Positions 1-13,729 are shown, counted from the first letter of the stretch. The stretch is 64,000 nt of DNA from Amborella trichopoda (GCF_000471905.2 NW_006498608.1:3023405-3087404), one strand, 5' to 3'. Notes: generated from the sequence alone by a model not told the origin. Program-made: numbers and translations.

Positions 1-624
1 ATATATATATATATATATATATATACTTTTAAAAGGCCTAATCAGTATATAGTTTTCAGATTTCGATCCCATGCATATTCTGGATCAAACTCCTGATTCA
101 GATCTGAACATTCTGGATCAAATCAGATCAGGATCCTATGTATATTATTCGAATCCAGACCTAGTCCGAAAAATTCTCAACCCCATTCTCCAATAGCTAA
201 AATCATGCATTCGGTCGAGAGATGAAAGCACATCCCATGCTTCCTTTGGTATCTGATATAGTTAGTGAGCGCTTTCTAGATCGAAACATTCAACACATAC
301 AACTTCCATCCTAATACACCAACTTCAATCTTGACCTCCTACGGAGATATAAACGAAATTAAGAAATTGAACGCGCCTATCTCATCGCTAGGACAAGGGG
401 TAGGCTCAAAAGGACATAGTTAGAAGCATAGTTACCAAGTGCATCCAACTAGGGTGGCGCTCCCGTTTCGGAACCCAGCTCCGGCGCTTCGTGGCCAGGA
501 TCTCGACTGGGACCCGTTCCAATTTTTTTGGGAACTCTCTCCTATTTATAGGATTCTCGATCCAAATCATAATGGAGCTCGATCCCACAATCGCATAGAT
601 CGCAATCTCACTTTCACACGGAAC

Positions 625-1235
625 GTGTTCGTGTGTGTTAGAATACGCGTTAACACAACACAAAAAGTTTGTGCTGCCGATGGAGTAAATTGTTGTTTAG
701 TATCATCAATGAGAAACCTAAGTTAGTCTTCTATAATAGAATATAAAAATAGATTTATTGTTTATTAGAGATTAAGACGAAAATAATAAAATCATTGGAA
801 ACATTTGGTTTGTCTGGCTTTTACATAATATGGTCATGAGGGTTCACATAAATACATGTTTTTAAAAAATTGATAGATCAATTTTGCATTTAATGCATGT
901 AATGATAAATTTTTATTATTAAAATATTATTTCCTTTATTTTTTATTTCTAAGATGTGCATTAAATATGCATGTAATGATCAAATTTTAATTATTACAAT
1001 ATTAGATGCCCTCACTCATGTGTGTCTTCGAATATGTGTTAACACAAGACACAAAACTTATGCTACTAATGGAGTAAATTGTTGTTTAGTTTCATAAAGG
1101 ACAAACCTAAATTGCTCTTTTATAGTGAAATATAAAAATTGATTTATTGTCAATTAGAGATTAAGGCGAAAAAAATAAAATTATAGAAAACATTTGGTTT
1201 ATTTAACTTTTACCTAATATAGTTTTGCGGGTTCA
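625..1235. repeat. Two direct copies of a 220-base sequence
   Basis: 625-850 and 1015-1235 align over their length (ATGGAGTAAATTGTTGTTTAG, ATTTATTGT, TTAGAGATTAAG, AACATTTGGTTT, GGGTTCACA). The rest is AT-rich. Element type unknown. Confidence 0.7.
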
Positions 1236-1539
1236 CAGGGAATATGAATAAAAGTATTTTTAATGATATCCTTTATGCGTATCATTTCCATTTCCATTTC
1301 GCACAAGGTTTTTAATGCATATCTAGTATTTAATGGTATTATTTTAAAAAATATATTTGTATTTTGGGGAGAGTAAAAAGGGAGATTTGAACTTTTTTGA
1401 TAAAGTACTTTGAATGGAGCTCGATCATTTCCAAATAGGAACGTGGTCTTTCTTAGATGGGGGCTCAACTCATCCTTAAATGGGATATTGTTCCTATTGT
1501 AAATGTGAGCATGATCCTAATGAACATGGGAATACGAGG

Positions 1540-2060
1540 TTGATATTATCTTGAATTATTGAATCCGTAATTTTAAGGGATTGATTTCTTTTAATTTAAG
1601 TTTCCTATTTATTTGGGTAGAGCCTATTATTTAGGATCTTATAGATAAGTTCTACTTAGAATAAGATGGAGCCTCAGGTACACAAGTAGATAGAGATAAA
1701 GTTAAGTTTCCTAACATAGAAAGATAGAGCCCCAACTACCACCTCTTTGGGGTTTGCTTTTTCTATATAATAGGTTATTTAGAGACAAAAAGATCCAAAA
1801 GCATAGAAGGAAACTTTTACGTGTTTTTGTAGAGAGAGAAAAATTTATAGAGAAAGAAGGTTTTGTAGGAGATGAGTCTTGTAATTTTCTTTGATTGAGT
1901 GAAAAACATCGATCGTCTTTGCCTGTGGATGTAGTCACATCTGTGACGAACCACGTAAATCTTGGTGTTTTTTTATTATTATTTATTTCTTGCTTTATTT
2001 TTGTTGCTTGGTGCTTGTTTTTGTCAATTCTTTTTCTCGTACTTTATTTGCTAAAAATCA
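1540..2060 (+). repeat. Copia-like LTR remnant (tentative)
   Basis: Holds a TATA-like TTTCTATATAATAGG near 1758, then the phrase CTGTGACGAACCACGTAAAT near 1940, typical of the R/U5 part of Copia LTRs, and a T-rich end. No partner LTR or primer site was seen. Confidence 0.35.
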
Positions 2061-3792
2061 ACTTGTTGGGTTTAGAGATTCCGCGCATAACACACGATCC
2101 CATTTTACATGGAACGTGTTCTCGTTAAATGAGAATCTCGATCCCAATGTATTGCGAACTTGCTCCCTATTCAAACAGGATTTGGATCTGTAACTTCCAT
2201 CCTCATCAAAACTCGCTCGTCGAGCTCTGGAGCTTTGGCAGTCGTCGATCTGATGCTCTCGCTCTCGGAACCGGAGCCATTCCCACTCTCGGTAACAATG
2301 TTTGGACATATTACCCTTAATAAAGCAGAATGACAAACTAGGATTTTGTAGTGACCCCAACTAGTTAAGAAAAGGCATCGACGATTGTGCACCTATCAAG
2401 TAGGATTCTAATCCAATCAGCGGTGACCTCTAACATTTTGTGCTCTTCGTATTTATAATACCCATTGTGCACACTGTTAATTCCTCTTAGAGACAGATTT
2501 CTTGCTAATTAATTTTGAGACCCGTAAGTTTTTGTCCATTAAGCTAGTTTAACCACGAGTCAGATATAAATATGGCTAGCTTACAATACCTCAAAAAGTA
2601 TAGTAAAGTTTTTTTTTTTTAGAAGAGTACTTAACATTATTAGAAAATTATTGTAGAGTTGAGCTACGCTGAAGGATCGTACATACAAAAATATACATCA
2701 TTTCTTCTGGTTGAATCACAATAAGGTGTTAAGCAAGCACTGCCTTCATCATCATCCAAGCTTTGTCCCAATTATTAAAGTGATGCTAAGCCAAGCATTA
2801 TTTTAACTTTCATAAATCAAGCACTACAATCACCTGCAAGTTAATACTTCTCACAAAATTCAGAGTAGCACGCTTGGAAAAAAGACCACTGAGGATTAGA
2901 GAGAGAAGCATTTCTTTATTCTATTTTGGGTAGGTCAATAGTTGGAATGGAAGCTGGGATCTAGCATTGCAAGCAAAGCAATTAAGCCCATGCCCTATTA
3001 CTGAGAATCGTTGTTTATTGATGCTTAAGGAGGAAGATACACTTCCATTCATTCAAAAGAGTACATATATATACAATAGAGGATGTCCATGAATTACGAC
3101 TGCCCTAAATAAAACAATAAAGCAACTTACTATAACATGGGTCCATTTAAGTAATTCCTATCAGCTAGTTCAAACACCTTCCTAATTTATGGCCCCACAG
3201 CCACACACGTACCAACAACTATAACATCCTATGCGAGTATACTAATACTTTATAGGATTGTATACTAGGAGAATTTATCTTTGTTATAAGAAGGTTATAA
3301 TTACTCATAGGAATTAGATGTCAAATTGAATGGTTTGGAGTGAATCATAAAATTCAAGTTTTTTTTTTTTGCTTGGGGTGTATCACAAAATTCAAGATTT
3401 TGTTTTTTTAAACTTTGAATATAGTAATTTGAAATATGAGAGACAAGACCTCCATGTACCAAAAATAAATGATCGTACTTTTCCATACCTCATTACATAA
3501 CGATGAAACATACTTCATTTTTTAGGGTGGTCTACTTAATATTATCCAGGCAAGAGCTACTTGCCCTAACCAAATGAAATGGTCAAAATTACCCCATGAC
3601 ACCTATGAAGGAGAAGAAAATGTTCAAGAAGGCTTTTTAGTTCAATACTATGAAATGGTGCGCAAATTGCCATATGTTTAACATAAAATTGGACACGTTC
3701 ATATAACATATCCAATTTTTAGACACACGGTGTCTTATTTGATTTTATATTGATACTGGACATTTGTAGGAGTTGAACTCATAAACATTCGA
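2061..3792. other. Unclassified intergenic DNA
   Basis: Apart from the copy of the GLR-A downstream region at 2480-2620, no gene or element is recognised. 3285-3490 resembles 44216-44420 in GLR-B intron 2 (ATTAGATGTCAAATTG, TGTACCAAAA), so it is another dispersed repeat. Confidence 0.5.
2480..2620 (-). repeat. Diverged copy of the sequence downstream of GLR-A
   Basis: This stretch matches 5545-5670, just downstream of GLR-A. Shared segments include TTCCTTGCTAAT-like, GCATGAAGCTAGCTTAGCC-like and GAGTCAGAT-CAAATATGG-like blocks in the same order. No GLR exon was recognised beside it, so it may be what is left of a further GLR copy or a local duplication. Confidence 0.45.
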
Positions 3793-4015
3793 GATGGCAT
3801 TAAAAATAAGAGTAATGATCCTATAGGACTCTCTTCCACTTATGTTTCTAGGACCCCAAAGGATCACCATTAAATTTGATATGGACCTTTAAAAAAGTTA
3901 TATGAGAGTGAGACTTGATTTTTTTAGAGATTTATGCCAAATTTAATGGTGATTTTTTGAAGTCCTACACACATAAATAGAGAAAGATCTTATAAAATCA
4001 TTTTTTTTAAAATAA
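3793..4015. mobile_element. MITE with long inverted repeats, copy 1
   Basis: About 65-base arms: AATGATCCTATAGGACTCTC with CACTTATGTTTCTAGGACCC and CACCATTAAATTTG at the left, mirrored at the right by CAAATTTAATGGTGAT and GATCTTATAAAATCATT. It could form a hairpin. A sister copy lies at 60920-61137. Confidence 0.7.
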
Positions 4016-4274
4016 TAACCCCCGAGTTTCCTAATATATAACATATATTACTTGTATCATTACTAACCCATGTCAAATGTTATAAATGCTTGATGGTGCA
4101 TTTATTACAGAGAAAGTAATAATTAGACAGTTAAAAGTGAAGACATGCATATGTTTATGCATGCCCTCTAAGGCTCTAATGCATAAAAGTCATAAAGGAT
4201 GCCCTTTAATATAGCAGTACAGGCAATTGTCCATCCATATTATTATAATGATTTTTGAATATATTACTATAATG

Positions 4275-5095
4275 GGCGCAGTTTGTATAGAGCCTAGGCT
4301 CTAAACAATCAAATTAGAGCCTACTTTCAAATAGTATCGAGAAATGTGGTTTTAATATTGAAAATCTTTGTAATAGCCTTAAAATATATTTTTATATTTA
4401 TTTATAAAATTTAAAGCTTCAAAACTAGTATAGATCGATAGATCTATAGTGCACCGGATGACTCTATTTGCAATCCAAAAAGTGTAAAGCATCTATCTTA
4501 AAGATGGATGCAAGTAGGTGTTCCATCTAAAAACAATGGAAACTAAAAGTCTAAATGTTTTTTTACTAGAATTATTATTTCAATATTTTAAAATTTACTT
4601 ATTTTTTCATATTCATGATCTCCATGTTATAGATTACATGTCCATAAAAATTAAGTTAAAAAATCCATCTCAAAAATAAATTTATTAATAGGCCCGCATT
4701 TATACATATGCGGGCTTGGCCACATAAAACCGGGTCCACATATTTATGAATATAATTCATTGCTATATTTACATAGGTGCATATGGACTCAAACAATAAC
4801 ATCTTATATAAAACATATTTGTTGTAATTTATTAAATTAAGATGTAGTGTGTAATTTAAATTGGAGATCGAGAAGATCTATGAAAACTTAAAAATTGACG
4901 GTCCAAAAATGTATTACAAGATGCATTATTTCCATAACTTAGAAATCCATTTTTTTTCTCAAGTCCATGCATCTTGATGTCGAGATGATCAATTTGAGGA
5001 TATTTGGGCATCAAGACAACCTCTTCTAATGAAATTTTTGAGGTAGACTCTAATTTCCTTAGATATATCTTACAGCTTAAATATATATTAAATCA
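4275..5095. mobile_element. TAGAGCC-family MITE interrupted by another MITE
   Basis: The family sequence runs 4275-4445, stops at AGATCGATAGATCTAT and resumes at about 4864 with AGATCGAGAAGATCTATGAA, ending near 5095. The insert (about 4446-4863) includes GCGGGCTTGGCCACATAAAA-type ends that also occur at 46255-46580. Confidence 0.65.
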
Positions 5096-5655
5096 ATAGA
5101 AATTATTTAAGTTTAATGAGATAGAATGCTTAAATTTTTTAAATTTTTTTTTTGACTTTTTTTTTCACCTTGATGGGCCGAACAGATCAAACCGGTCCAA
5201 GTCAGCTGGTTTACTGGGTGGACTAGGAACCGGTAGGTGACCCATTCGGCCACCCAGTCCGATCTTTTGAACACTATTGAAAACAAAGCTGAACCACCAT
5301 GAAAAAATAAGATGGAAGTGTGTGCTCTCTAATGTCTCTCTTGCGAACAAAGCAGACCCACCCTGAGAAAATAAGGTTTGAGGTGTGTGCTCCCTAATCT
5401 CTTTTAAGAACCTACAACTTCGTATGGGGGGCCATTTATTAGGCATTTCACAGGAACATTAGCTAAAACAAATTGCCCATTCTCATGGTGACAAACAAAT
5501 TTCCCTATCTATTATTCCCAGAATTCACAATCTTATTATTTCACAGAGATGGATTCCTTGCTAATTTATTTTTAAACTTAAAGATTTTGTGCATGAAGCT
5601 AGCTTAGCCATGAGTCAGATTCAAATATGGCGAGTATGCAATACTTTAGACAATA
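5096..5655. other. Intergenic DNA downstream of GLR-A
   Basis: No gene seen. A stretch at 5160-5420 repeats GAGGTGTGTGCTCCCTAAT- and AAAATAAG-type phrases twice in a direct manner. Confidence 0.5.
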
Positions 5656-5861
5656 TTAAGTTTGAAAATCTGTTCTTTGAGCCAGCGAATCATCGTCATC
5701 TGAGGGAGAGAAAGAGGAAGTAGAATGGGCATCATCATCTGAGGTTGAAGTGCTATGAGGCGGTGCGGCAACACTTGTAGAGAAGTGTTCCTTCAATAAG
5801 TTGGAGCGCAAAGGGCTCTCCAAACATTTGCTAGGATACCGCTGTCGAAGTCGATATGTTT
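5656..5861 (-). pseudogene. Frame-shifted remnant of the GLR-A C-terminal tail
   Basis: Directly after the GLR-A stop, the minus strand stays open in a different frame down to a TAA at 5658-5656. It encodes roughly 65-70 residues, rich in Ser, Thr and Asp, including a run SSFSPSDDDDS. This composition resembles the intact GLR-C tail, which has Pro/Ser-rich sequence followed by LEDDD. The switch falls in a purine-rich stretch around 5860-5880, where a one-base gain or two-base loss would explain it. I infer that the GLR-A tail was once longer. A cDNA or a related genome would show whether this is a real mutation or an assembly error. Confidence 0.6.
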
Positions 5862-8800
5862 CTATGTTCTCTCTTTTCTTCGAAAATAATGCAAAGAAGG
5901 GTGTTTCTCACTAAAGTGCCTAGCCGCAGCGATAGTTCTTCGCCATATACTTTGATGCGTTACTTTGGCTTCACCTGTTTCATTATTGTGATCCTCCTTG
6001 CAAATTTGGATGAAAAAAATTATCAAGGCTGCAATGGAAGTTGTTGACACGAGGAGGAAGAGGCCCCAAAAGCAATCGAGGCTCAAACCGTTCGAAGCCA
6101 CATCAGTTGATGAGGTTGGCTGCACAGTACGGCTTCCAAGCCAAGCCATCTCCATTCCCTTCATCTTCTCATCTTCAGTCACTTCCAAGACTGCTTTGGA
6201 AATATCAGAAAGTAGTGGGGAGTTCTTTTGGAACACCTGGTTCAAGTAGAAAAATGTTAAGTCATATTGGCATAATGCAATGGCATTGCTCACATTGGTG
6301 AAAAGAAAAGTACATTGTAGTCCAGTGGACCATGTAAATTCATAATTCATTGGGGTGCATGTTTTGTTTTTGGTCTGTCACAATGTCTTCATCATCATCC
6401 ATCATTTACTTGGATAATGATGATCCAAGAATGGTAGTTTCCCACAGTCCATGGGATCACAGTACAGTTTCCCATGCATAAAAACGGAATAGCTTATCAT
6501 GACTCCTAAGGAAATATAGGAGGCTTCAACAAACACAATAGCTGTTACCAAAAAATCTAGCTTTTTTTTAATCTCTTTTTTAAAAAAAACCTAACTTACT
6601 CTAACTTCTATAATAAAATATTTGCTTTCACTTTTCCCAGGGAAAAGGTGGAGAAAAAATGCAGATATTTTTTAAAAGTGGAAATTAAGTGGGGTGTGTG
6701 TGTTACAGAGAGAGATATTACATAGCCAAAGCCCCCAGTTCTGAAAATTGGCCCAGCCATGGAAAATTCATCATGGTAAGAAGTGAGAAAAACTTTGATG
6801 TAGGGGATCTCAAGAAAGATAGCTGAAACCCCGCCATTAGCACTGCTTTTTCTCAAGGCCTTTGCCAATTCACTAGAAGTGTTGAATCCCTTGATCTTCG
6901 ACTTTGCGATGCCCAACTTCTTCAACATCCCCTCAACAAAAGAATCATCATGGTATCCCACATAATCTCCATTTTCTATGAGGGTTTGCACATCTGTAAT
7001 GGTGGGTTCCAGTTGCTCTACTGTTAGAATAGAGGCCAAATTTGCAGTATAACTTTGGCTTATTATAAGAACCACAAATAACCATAGGACTAGCACGAAC
7101 CGTGTTAGATTGTTGTTGACCTTAGCACCTGAAAATCATAAGCAAACTTTCATGCTTGAGAGTGTTCAAGTAGAGAGAGTTTCAAGCCTTTAATAATGAC
7201 TACACTAGTGGTATTAAGTCTTTTATCACATTTTAATTCTATAACAAAAACATGAAAAAACAAAGCGTAAAAAGTTCTTACAATGCGAAAAGACAAGAGC
7301 CGAGAAAGAGAAATATAGAGCCTTGCCCAGTTGATCCATCGGTGTCCCTTGGAAATAGTCGTTTACCCTATGCTCCAAAGACCAAACCACAAATGCCATG
7401 AAGATGAAGCAACATGCAGTGACCGACCAAAGCTCTCGTGTTAAAGGCTTCAAGAATACCCATGCTCTGCTTCTCCTCTCTTTCTGCATTGGAACTACCA
7501 TTGACACCCCTGGCTTGGAGTATGGGGGGGTAAAGTCGACATAATTTGAACGATTTGCCGTTATAGTCACATCACCCACAACGGCATCGTACGTCTGTTC
7601 TCAAATTAGGGATATGCAAATACAGAAAACATTCATCTCTAACAGAATTAATGCATCATTATAAATAACAAAAACAAAGAAGAGCTATTATAGACAGTAG
7701 CAAAATAAGAATAATCAAAACGTTAACGTAATGTGTGATGGACATGGCAAAGATAAGTATATCATGCAGTTGTTGTGTATTAACAGCAGGGGGATGGTGG
7801 AGATTAATTACTTTCTTTGCTACAAGTAAGTTGCCCCATTTCAAAGGTTGAACACAAAAGATACTACAGCAGTAATTTGGTAACCTATATTAAATGATAA
7901 AGTTACTAGTACATATCCCAGTCCCAGGAAGTAAAAATCTAGAGACAGGGAAAGTGCATTGTAATCTAAGGACACTAATGACCATTGTTCTTTGGGTCCA
8001 TCACCTGCCATTTGAATGATGGATGGCGAATAGTTGAGAGAGAGTGGGACCCGTCAAGATACGAAGACATGATCCTATTGGTGGCATCTGAGTCTATGTC
8101 CATTTCAATCCATCATTTCAATGGACTGGGGAGTTCCTATGGGTTATGCATTTCTTTAGTCCTTGGGATTAAATTGTGGATTGGCTTAGTGCCCACAATT
8201 CATAATCATAAGAAGTATCATAAGATCTTAATGACTATGGTACATGTGTGGTACCATAGTCATATAATCTTAATGACTATGGTACATGTACCATAGTCAT
8301 ATAATCCTCAAGACATGTACCATAGTCATATAATCTTAATGACTATGGTACAGGTCTTGAGGATTATCACCACTTGTACAATGGGTTAAACCATTATGGA
8401 GACAGAGTGGGACCATTGTCGAAGTCATATCATGTTCTTGCAGATCCAACTCTCTTTCTCCATCTCTATCAAACCCATTGATTGTACAGTGATAACTCTA
8501 AAGAATTTAAACTTCTAATGGATTACGATATAACAACCAGTTTGTAACAATGGGTGATAGATCTGTTCTTACCCCAAGATAGACCTGGTAAACAAGGTCA
8601 TTGTAGGTCCCTATTCTTCTCCCATGGCTAATTTCAACTGGAACAAATTCATAGGGGACATCATAGGGTAGAGCATCGAGAACAGCCTTAAAAATGACGA
8701 CTGAAAATCCGGTCACTGTTAATTGATTATTCAAGTCCCTCTCCACCTTCACAAACTCCTGAAATCCTATTTTGACAGGAACCGCAATCTTTAACTTTCC

Positions 8801-11800
8801 ACCATTTGTTGGGAACATCCAACCCCTAGGGACCCTCACTGATTCCCCGGGCCAGATCACCATCTTTAGATCTGTCACTCTAGTCATGTAAACCTTCTTC
8901 TTTTCTTGGGTTTCTTGTTTGATCACCTGAGATAGACCAAATTCAGGTGTCCAAAAACCGATCTCTCTAATGCTTTGACCGACAATGTTGATTATTTGGA
9001 AATTAGAAACTTCAAGCTCACCGTCAATGAACTGGATGTTGCTGGTTAACCCCTCAAATTGTGTATTTAATATGGCTTTTAAGAGAAATCGGCCCACTGG
9101 AGAAATTTGTGGGGTATAAAAATCCAATGGGTTTCTGGCCACTATTGGGGTGATTGGTTGTCGGAGACTAACAACTTTAGTGACAGATTTCTCCATGGCA
9201 AGAGCAAGAGCCCAGGTGGTGTCATAGGCTCTTAATCCAAAAACGTTCAGATGTGGGATTTGAATTTCGTTTGGGTATTCTGCCCTGTAACGATGCTTCC
9301 ATCTTGTGGTGAACTTAGCCAGTTGTTTAGACTCTTCTACATATGCTTTAACTCCCAAAACCCCTTGCATTGACGCTATAACTGATGGGTCCATAGAGTC
9401 CAAGAGACTGGTGAACCCATCAGTTATGATCCAGGCATACTCCTCACTCATACAGCCGAGTTGTTGAACCTGCCAGAAGAACCTGGAGGCCAGGACAGAT
9501 GACATATGAATGATAAAGACCCTGTTTTTCATTGACACTAGTTTGAGAATCTCCTCTCCGATAAATTCCTCCGAAGCAGATGAGGCAATGACAATTTTGT
9601 GTCGAATGTGAGAACCGATTTCTTCCACGGCATCTATTAAGTAGGGAATGAAGCCAATACAATATTTGGTATTTTCGGATATGGCTACAGCTTGTCTCCA
9701 TCCGTAGGCTCGGAGGAGAGCTGCGATAGGCTTGGCTTGAGCTGAGTCCTTGATAGTTGCTCGCACAAAGTAAGGAGTGCGAGTTGAGGAGAGAAAAGGA
9801 GAAGTTGCAGAGAAAGAGAGAATGGGCACTTGAGACTTGTTTCCAAGTTCGGCCAGAAACTCTGCCTCGGCTGATAACTGAGGGCCTAAGATGGCAGCTA
9901 CCTCCACATTCTTCAAGAGGTCCAAAGCTGTAGCATTCCAAAACGTTGTTAGCATCTAAACCAAAAAAGATGTACCATAGAGGCTGTTAAAAGAAGATAG
10001 AAACGAAGAAAAGTATCTCAATCTTCAGTGGGGATTGTGTTTTGTGTGATCATTTGCATGAAATGCATACTTGTAACAGTCCCCCCAACTTTTGGAACAA
10101 TAAGGAGCTGGAACAGTTTAACTTTACACTAAGCATGTTTAAATGTAAGTGGTATGTGCTTATATGTACTAAAACATTCCTACTTTAGAGTTTAGACCTC
10201 CATGTTGTGGACATTTAACATTGGAGTTGGACCGGCGTGTGGTTCACAGACCTTCACACCATTCGTGTCGTGGTGGACTATACAGTGTCGACAAGTTTGG
10301 AGTTGTCGAACCAGTTTCTCAGACTGACCTGAACCCGACCCCCCCCCTGTCCATAGGTCAACCCAACCTAATTGCCACTCTTATATTCATGCCACAACCA
10401 AGCCGATTTTGTTTTATAATTTAGTAGTAGGAATTGAAGTTGAAATATAACATTGCTAATTTCAACTTGCATAGTCATCAGGTTAACTCAAAATATACTC
10501 CGTTGGTCTAAAAAAATGCGTAGAAAAATCAATCTGAATTGCAAATGAGTTACGTATGAAAACTTTCCTTGAAAATTGGAAGGTCTTGTTCACTACGAAG
10601 GAAGAAGATCTCAAAGGAAGTTCTAGGTGTCTGTGTTTGATAACCTGCTAGAATGTTAAAGAAGTTCTAGGTCGGTTGTTTGACAACGTGTTTGAATATA
10701 TAGTTATATTTATTTAAATACTATTTAAATATTATTTATTAAATGTTATTTAAATATTAAATATAAAATAATATATAATATATATTTTATTGTAAATATT
10801 TATTACATAAGTATATTATGTAATAAAATATATTATATATTATATTTTATATAATAAAATACATTATATTACATAAATATATATGCTATATGTAATACAA
10901 ATAAATTTTGATAATTTAAATATAAATATATAAAACATAAAATAATGGAAAAATTACACATATATCCGTTCTATTTACGTTATTACGAATGTACCGAATA
11001 GTTTTCGTTATTACGTGCCTGTCCGTTTTTTACCTTTCATAACATAAATTTAAAAAAAAGACAACTTTACCCTTTTTCGGGTGTTAAACAACCGAATTGA
11101 AGGGTTTTCAATTTTTTAAAATCTGAATTCAATGTATTTTCGGTTCTTGAACAATATCTTTCACATTTCAAAAAGCTTGAATTGCCAACATCTGAACATC
11201 TGAAAATGTCATTCAAATATGACTGCGAAATTCTAGAAACATTAAGGAGGTTAAAGTCGTATTTTTTTTTAAAATTACGTTATAAAAGGTAAAAAACGGA
11301 CAGATATGTAATAACGAAAACTATTTAGTACATCTGTAATAACGCAAAGTATAACGGATATGTATGTAATTTTCCCTAAAATAATATATAATGTAGTATT
11401 TTTTATATTTATTTTATTAATATATATTATTATATATAATATATTTATAATATTATATAATAAATATATATTATATAATATACATAATATATAATTTAAT
11501 TTATATATATATATGATAAAAATAATATAATATAAAAATAAAAATATAATATATAATATAATACAAATATAAATATAAATACAAGGAGCGAGGCAAAATA
11601 GGATTTGAAAAAGAAACCCTCTTCAAGGGTTACGATCCTATTTTAAGTTTGTCGTTTTAGACAAAACTTTTCTTCTTAAGGAATAAGGAAGTACTGGTGG
11701 AACTTTTTTAACTCTATAAATTCTGTGCATCAAACATGGGAGTTATCTCATATAGGACAATGCTACTACATAGTACGGAAAGTAGGAAACCTTTACTAGT

Positions 11801-13686
11801 GGCCACTGAAGTTTTAAAAAGACAGGGATCCCGACCCAATTCCTCCAAAATATTGGGAACTGACCGGATCCCTCTAGGAACCGAAACGTGACAGTTTTGG
11901 CCACAGTTATGTCAGCCAGAACTAGTACCACCTTTTATTTTTAAAGTTTTATCCTGTTTTGTTCTCTAATTCATTTGAATCGGGCAACTCATCACTCGTT
12001 TCTATTCAGTATTCCCAAGGTGGGAAATATTTAAATTTTACTGTGCATAAGAGATGCGGTTTGTATAGAGGGAAATTTCTATACTTCCCCTATAGCATAG
12101 AAGATCTATGCTTCTCCTACAATCCAGCCGTCCACTTTTGATCAAGAGAGTTACTCACTGTTTAATCTTAGATCTACGTCTTAAAGTATTTTATTTGTAC
12201 TTTTTCTTTATTCAAATTGTATGAATATGAAATTTGGTACATTCCATCTTCTCATTGGGACACACCTATAAAAAATATTAAAAATAAAGTTTAGATAAAA
12301 TATAATTATCAAAATAACCCTTGAATCTTTTAGAGATATTTTTATCTTTTATTTTATTGAAAATATTTTTTATTTATTTTTCACTAGTGCGAGTTTAATA
12401 GAAGATTGGACGTCCAAAATTTGGAATCAAAATAGTTTATTGAAAAAATATTAAAAATAAAATAGTGTAGAAATATGACATTGTGATTGGGGCAATCTTA
12501 GCCCTCCATTTAGAATGGACGGTTGGATAAAGGGAAGTATATAAGTTTTATGCAGTAGAAGAAGCATAGAAAGCTTGCCCTTATATAGAGCCTCGGCTCT
12601 CAACAATGCGCACCTTCAAATAGTATCGAGAAATGTGGTTTCAATTTTGGAAATTTTTGTAATGGCCTTAAAATATAGTTTCATCTTTAATTATAAAATT
12701 TAAAGCTTAAAAAATAGAGTAAATCGAACATATCTATGAAAACTTGAAAATTGACAGTCCAAAAAAGCGTTACAAGATGCACTATTTTCAAAACTTGAAA
12801 TTCATTTTTTTTCTCATGTCCATGCATCTTGATGTCGAGATGATCAATTTGAAGATATTTTGGCATCAAAACAGCCTCTTCTAGTGAAATTTTTGAGAGG
12901 GGTTCTAATTTGAGTGTTTTGAGGCTTGGCTCTATATAAAATTTTCCTTTTAACAGTGTTTTTTTTGAAGATTAATTAAGAATAAAGCTTTCCTTTTTTA
13001 TTTTCTTCTATATTTTTATTTTAATTAATGCCCAAGATATTCTTGAGTGATATAGACGAAGTTTCCGGTACTAGAGAAACAGAGTTGACAAAATTGTACC
13101 TTGTCGACATCGGAGTCATCATTAAGAATTTGTGGCAGATGACTCGATACTAAACCATAGACCAGATATTTATTTAGATTGGCCCATAGTGCACCATACG
13201 CCATAGATGACTAGGGCTGTTAGCGGGTTGGGCTTGAGCCAGCTCGAACATTTCTTGCTCCAAAAATCTGCTTTTTGGGGGATGCCTAAACTGAATCCAA
13301 AAGAAGAGATTGATGTCCGAGTCGACCAGACCGGACCCGAAGAAAATTTAGGTTTCTATATAATTATGTTATATAATGGTTAATAAATATACGTGCAATA
13401 TCCCTTTGACATGTTTACAGTATTTTTAGGCGAGGCCCAAGTTGGGCGAGGGGGAGTCAGAAATTATTTCGGGCATTGAAGAGGCCCGACCCGCACCTGG
13501 CAGATGACCCTCTTCTATGCCCTGAATTCAGCCCGAAACCAGGATCGAAAGCTATCAGCCCTGTATACCTCTGGTTAGATGGATCCTAGGAGCCCTAAAC
13601 CTCTAGTTAGAGGAAATCCTAGGGCAACATAGACCATTTAACAATAGTTAATCCTATCCCGAGATATAAAGGATATTGGTGCGCGC

Positions 13687-13729
<43 letters not shown>

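Noticed and set aside
439..726. 95-codon frame near the left end
   Set aside because: No domain, and its end overlaps one copy of the 220-base repeat.
9444..9941. 165-codon frame inside GLR-A exon 2
   Set aside because: Shifted frame of a well-supported GLR exon.
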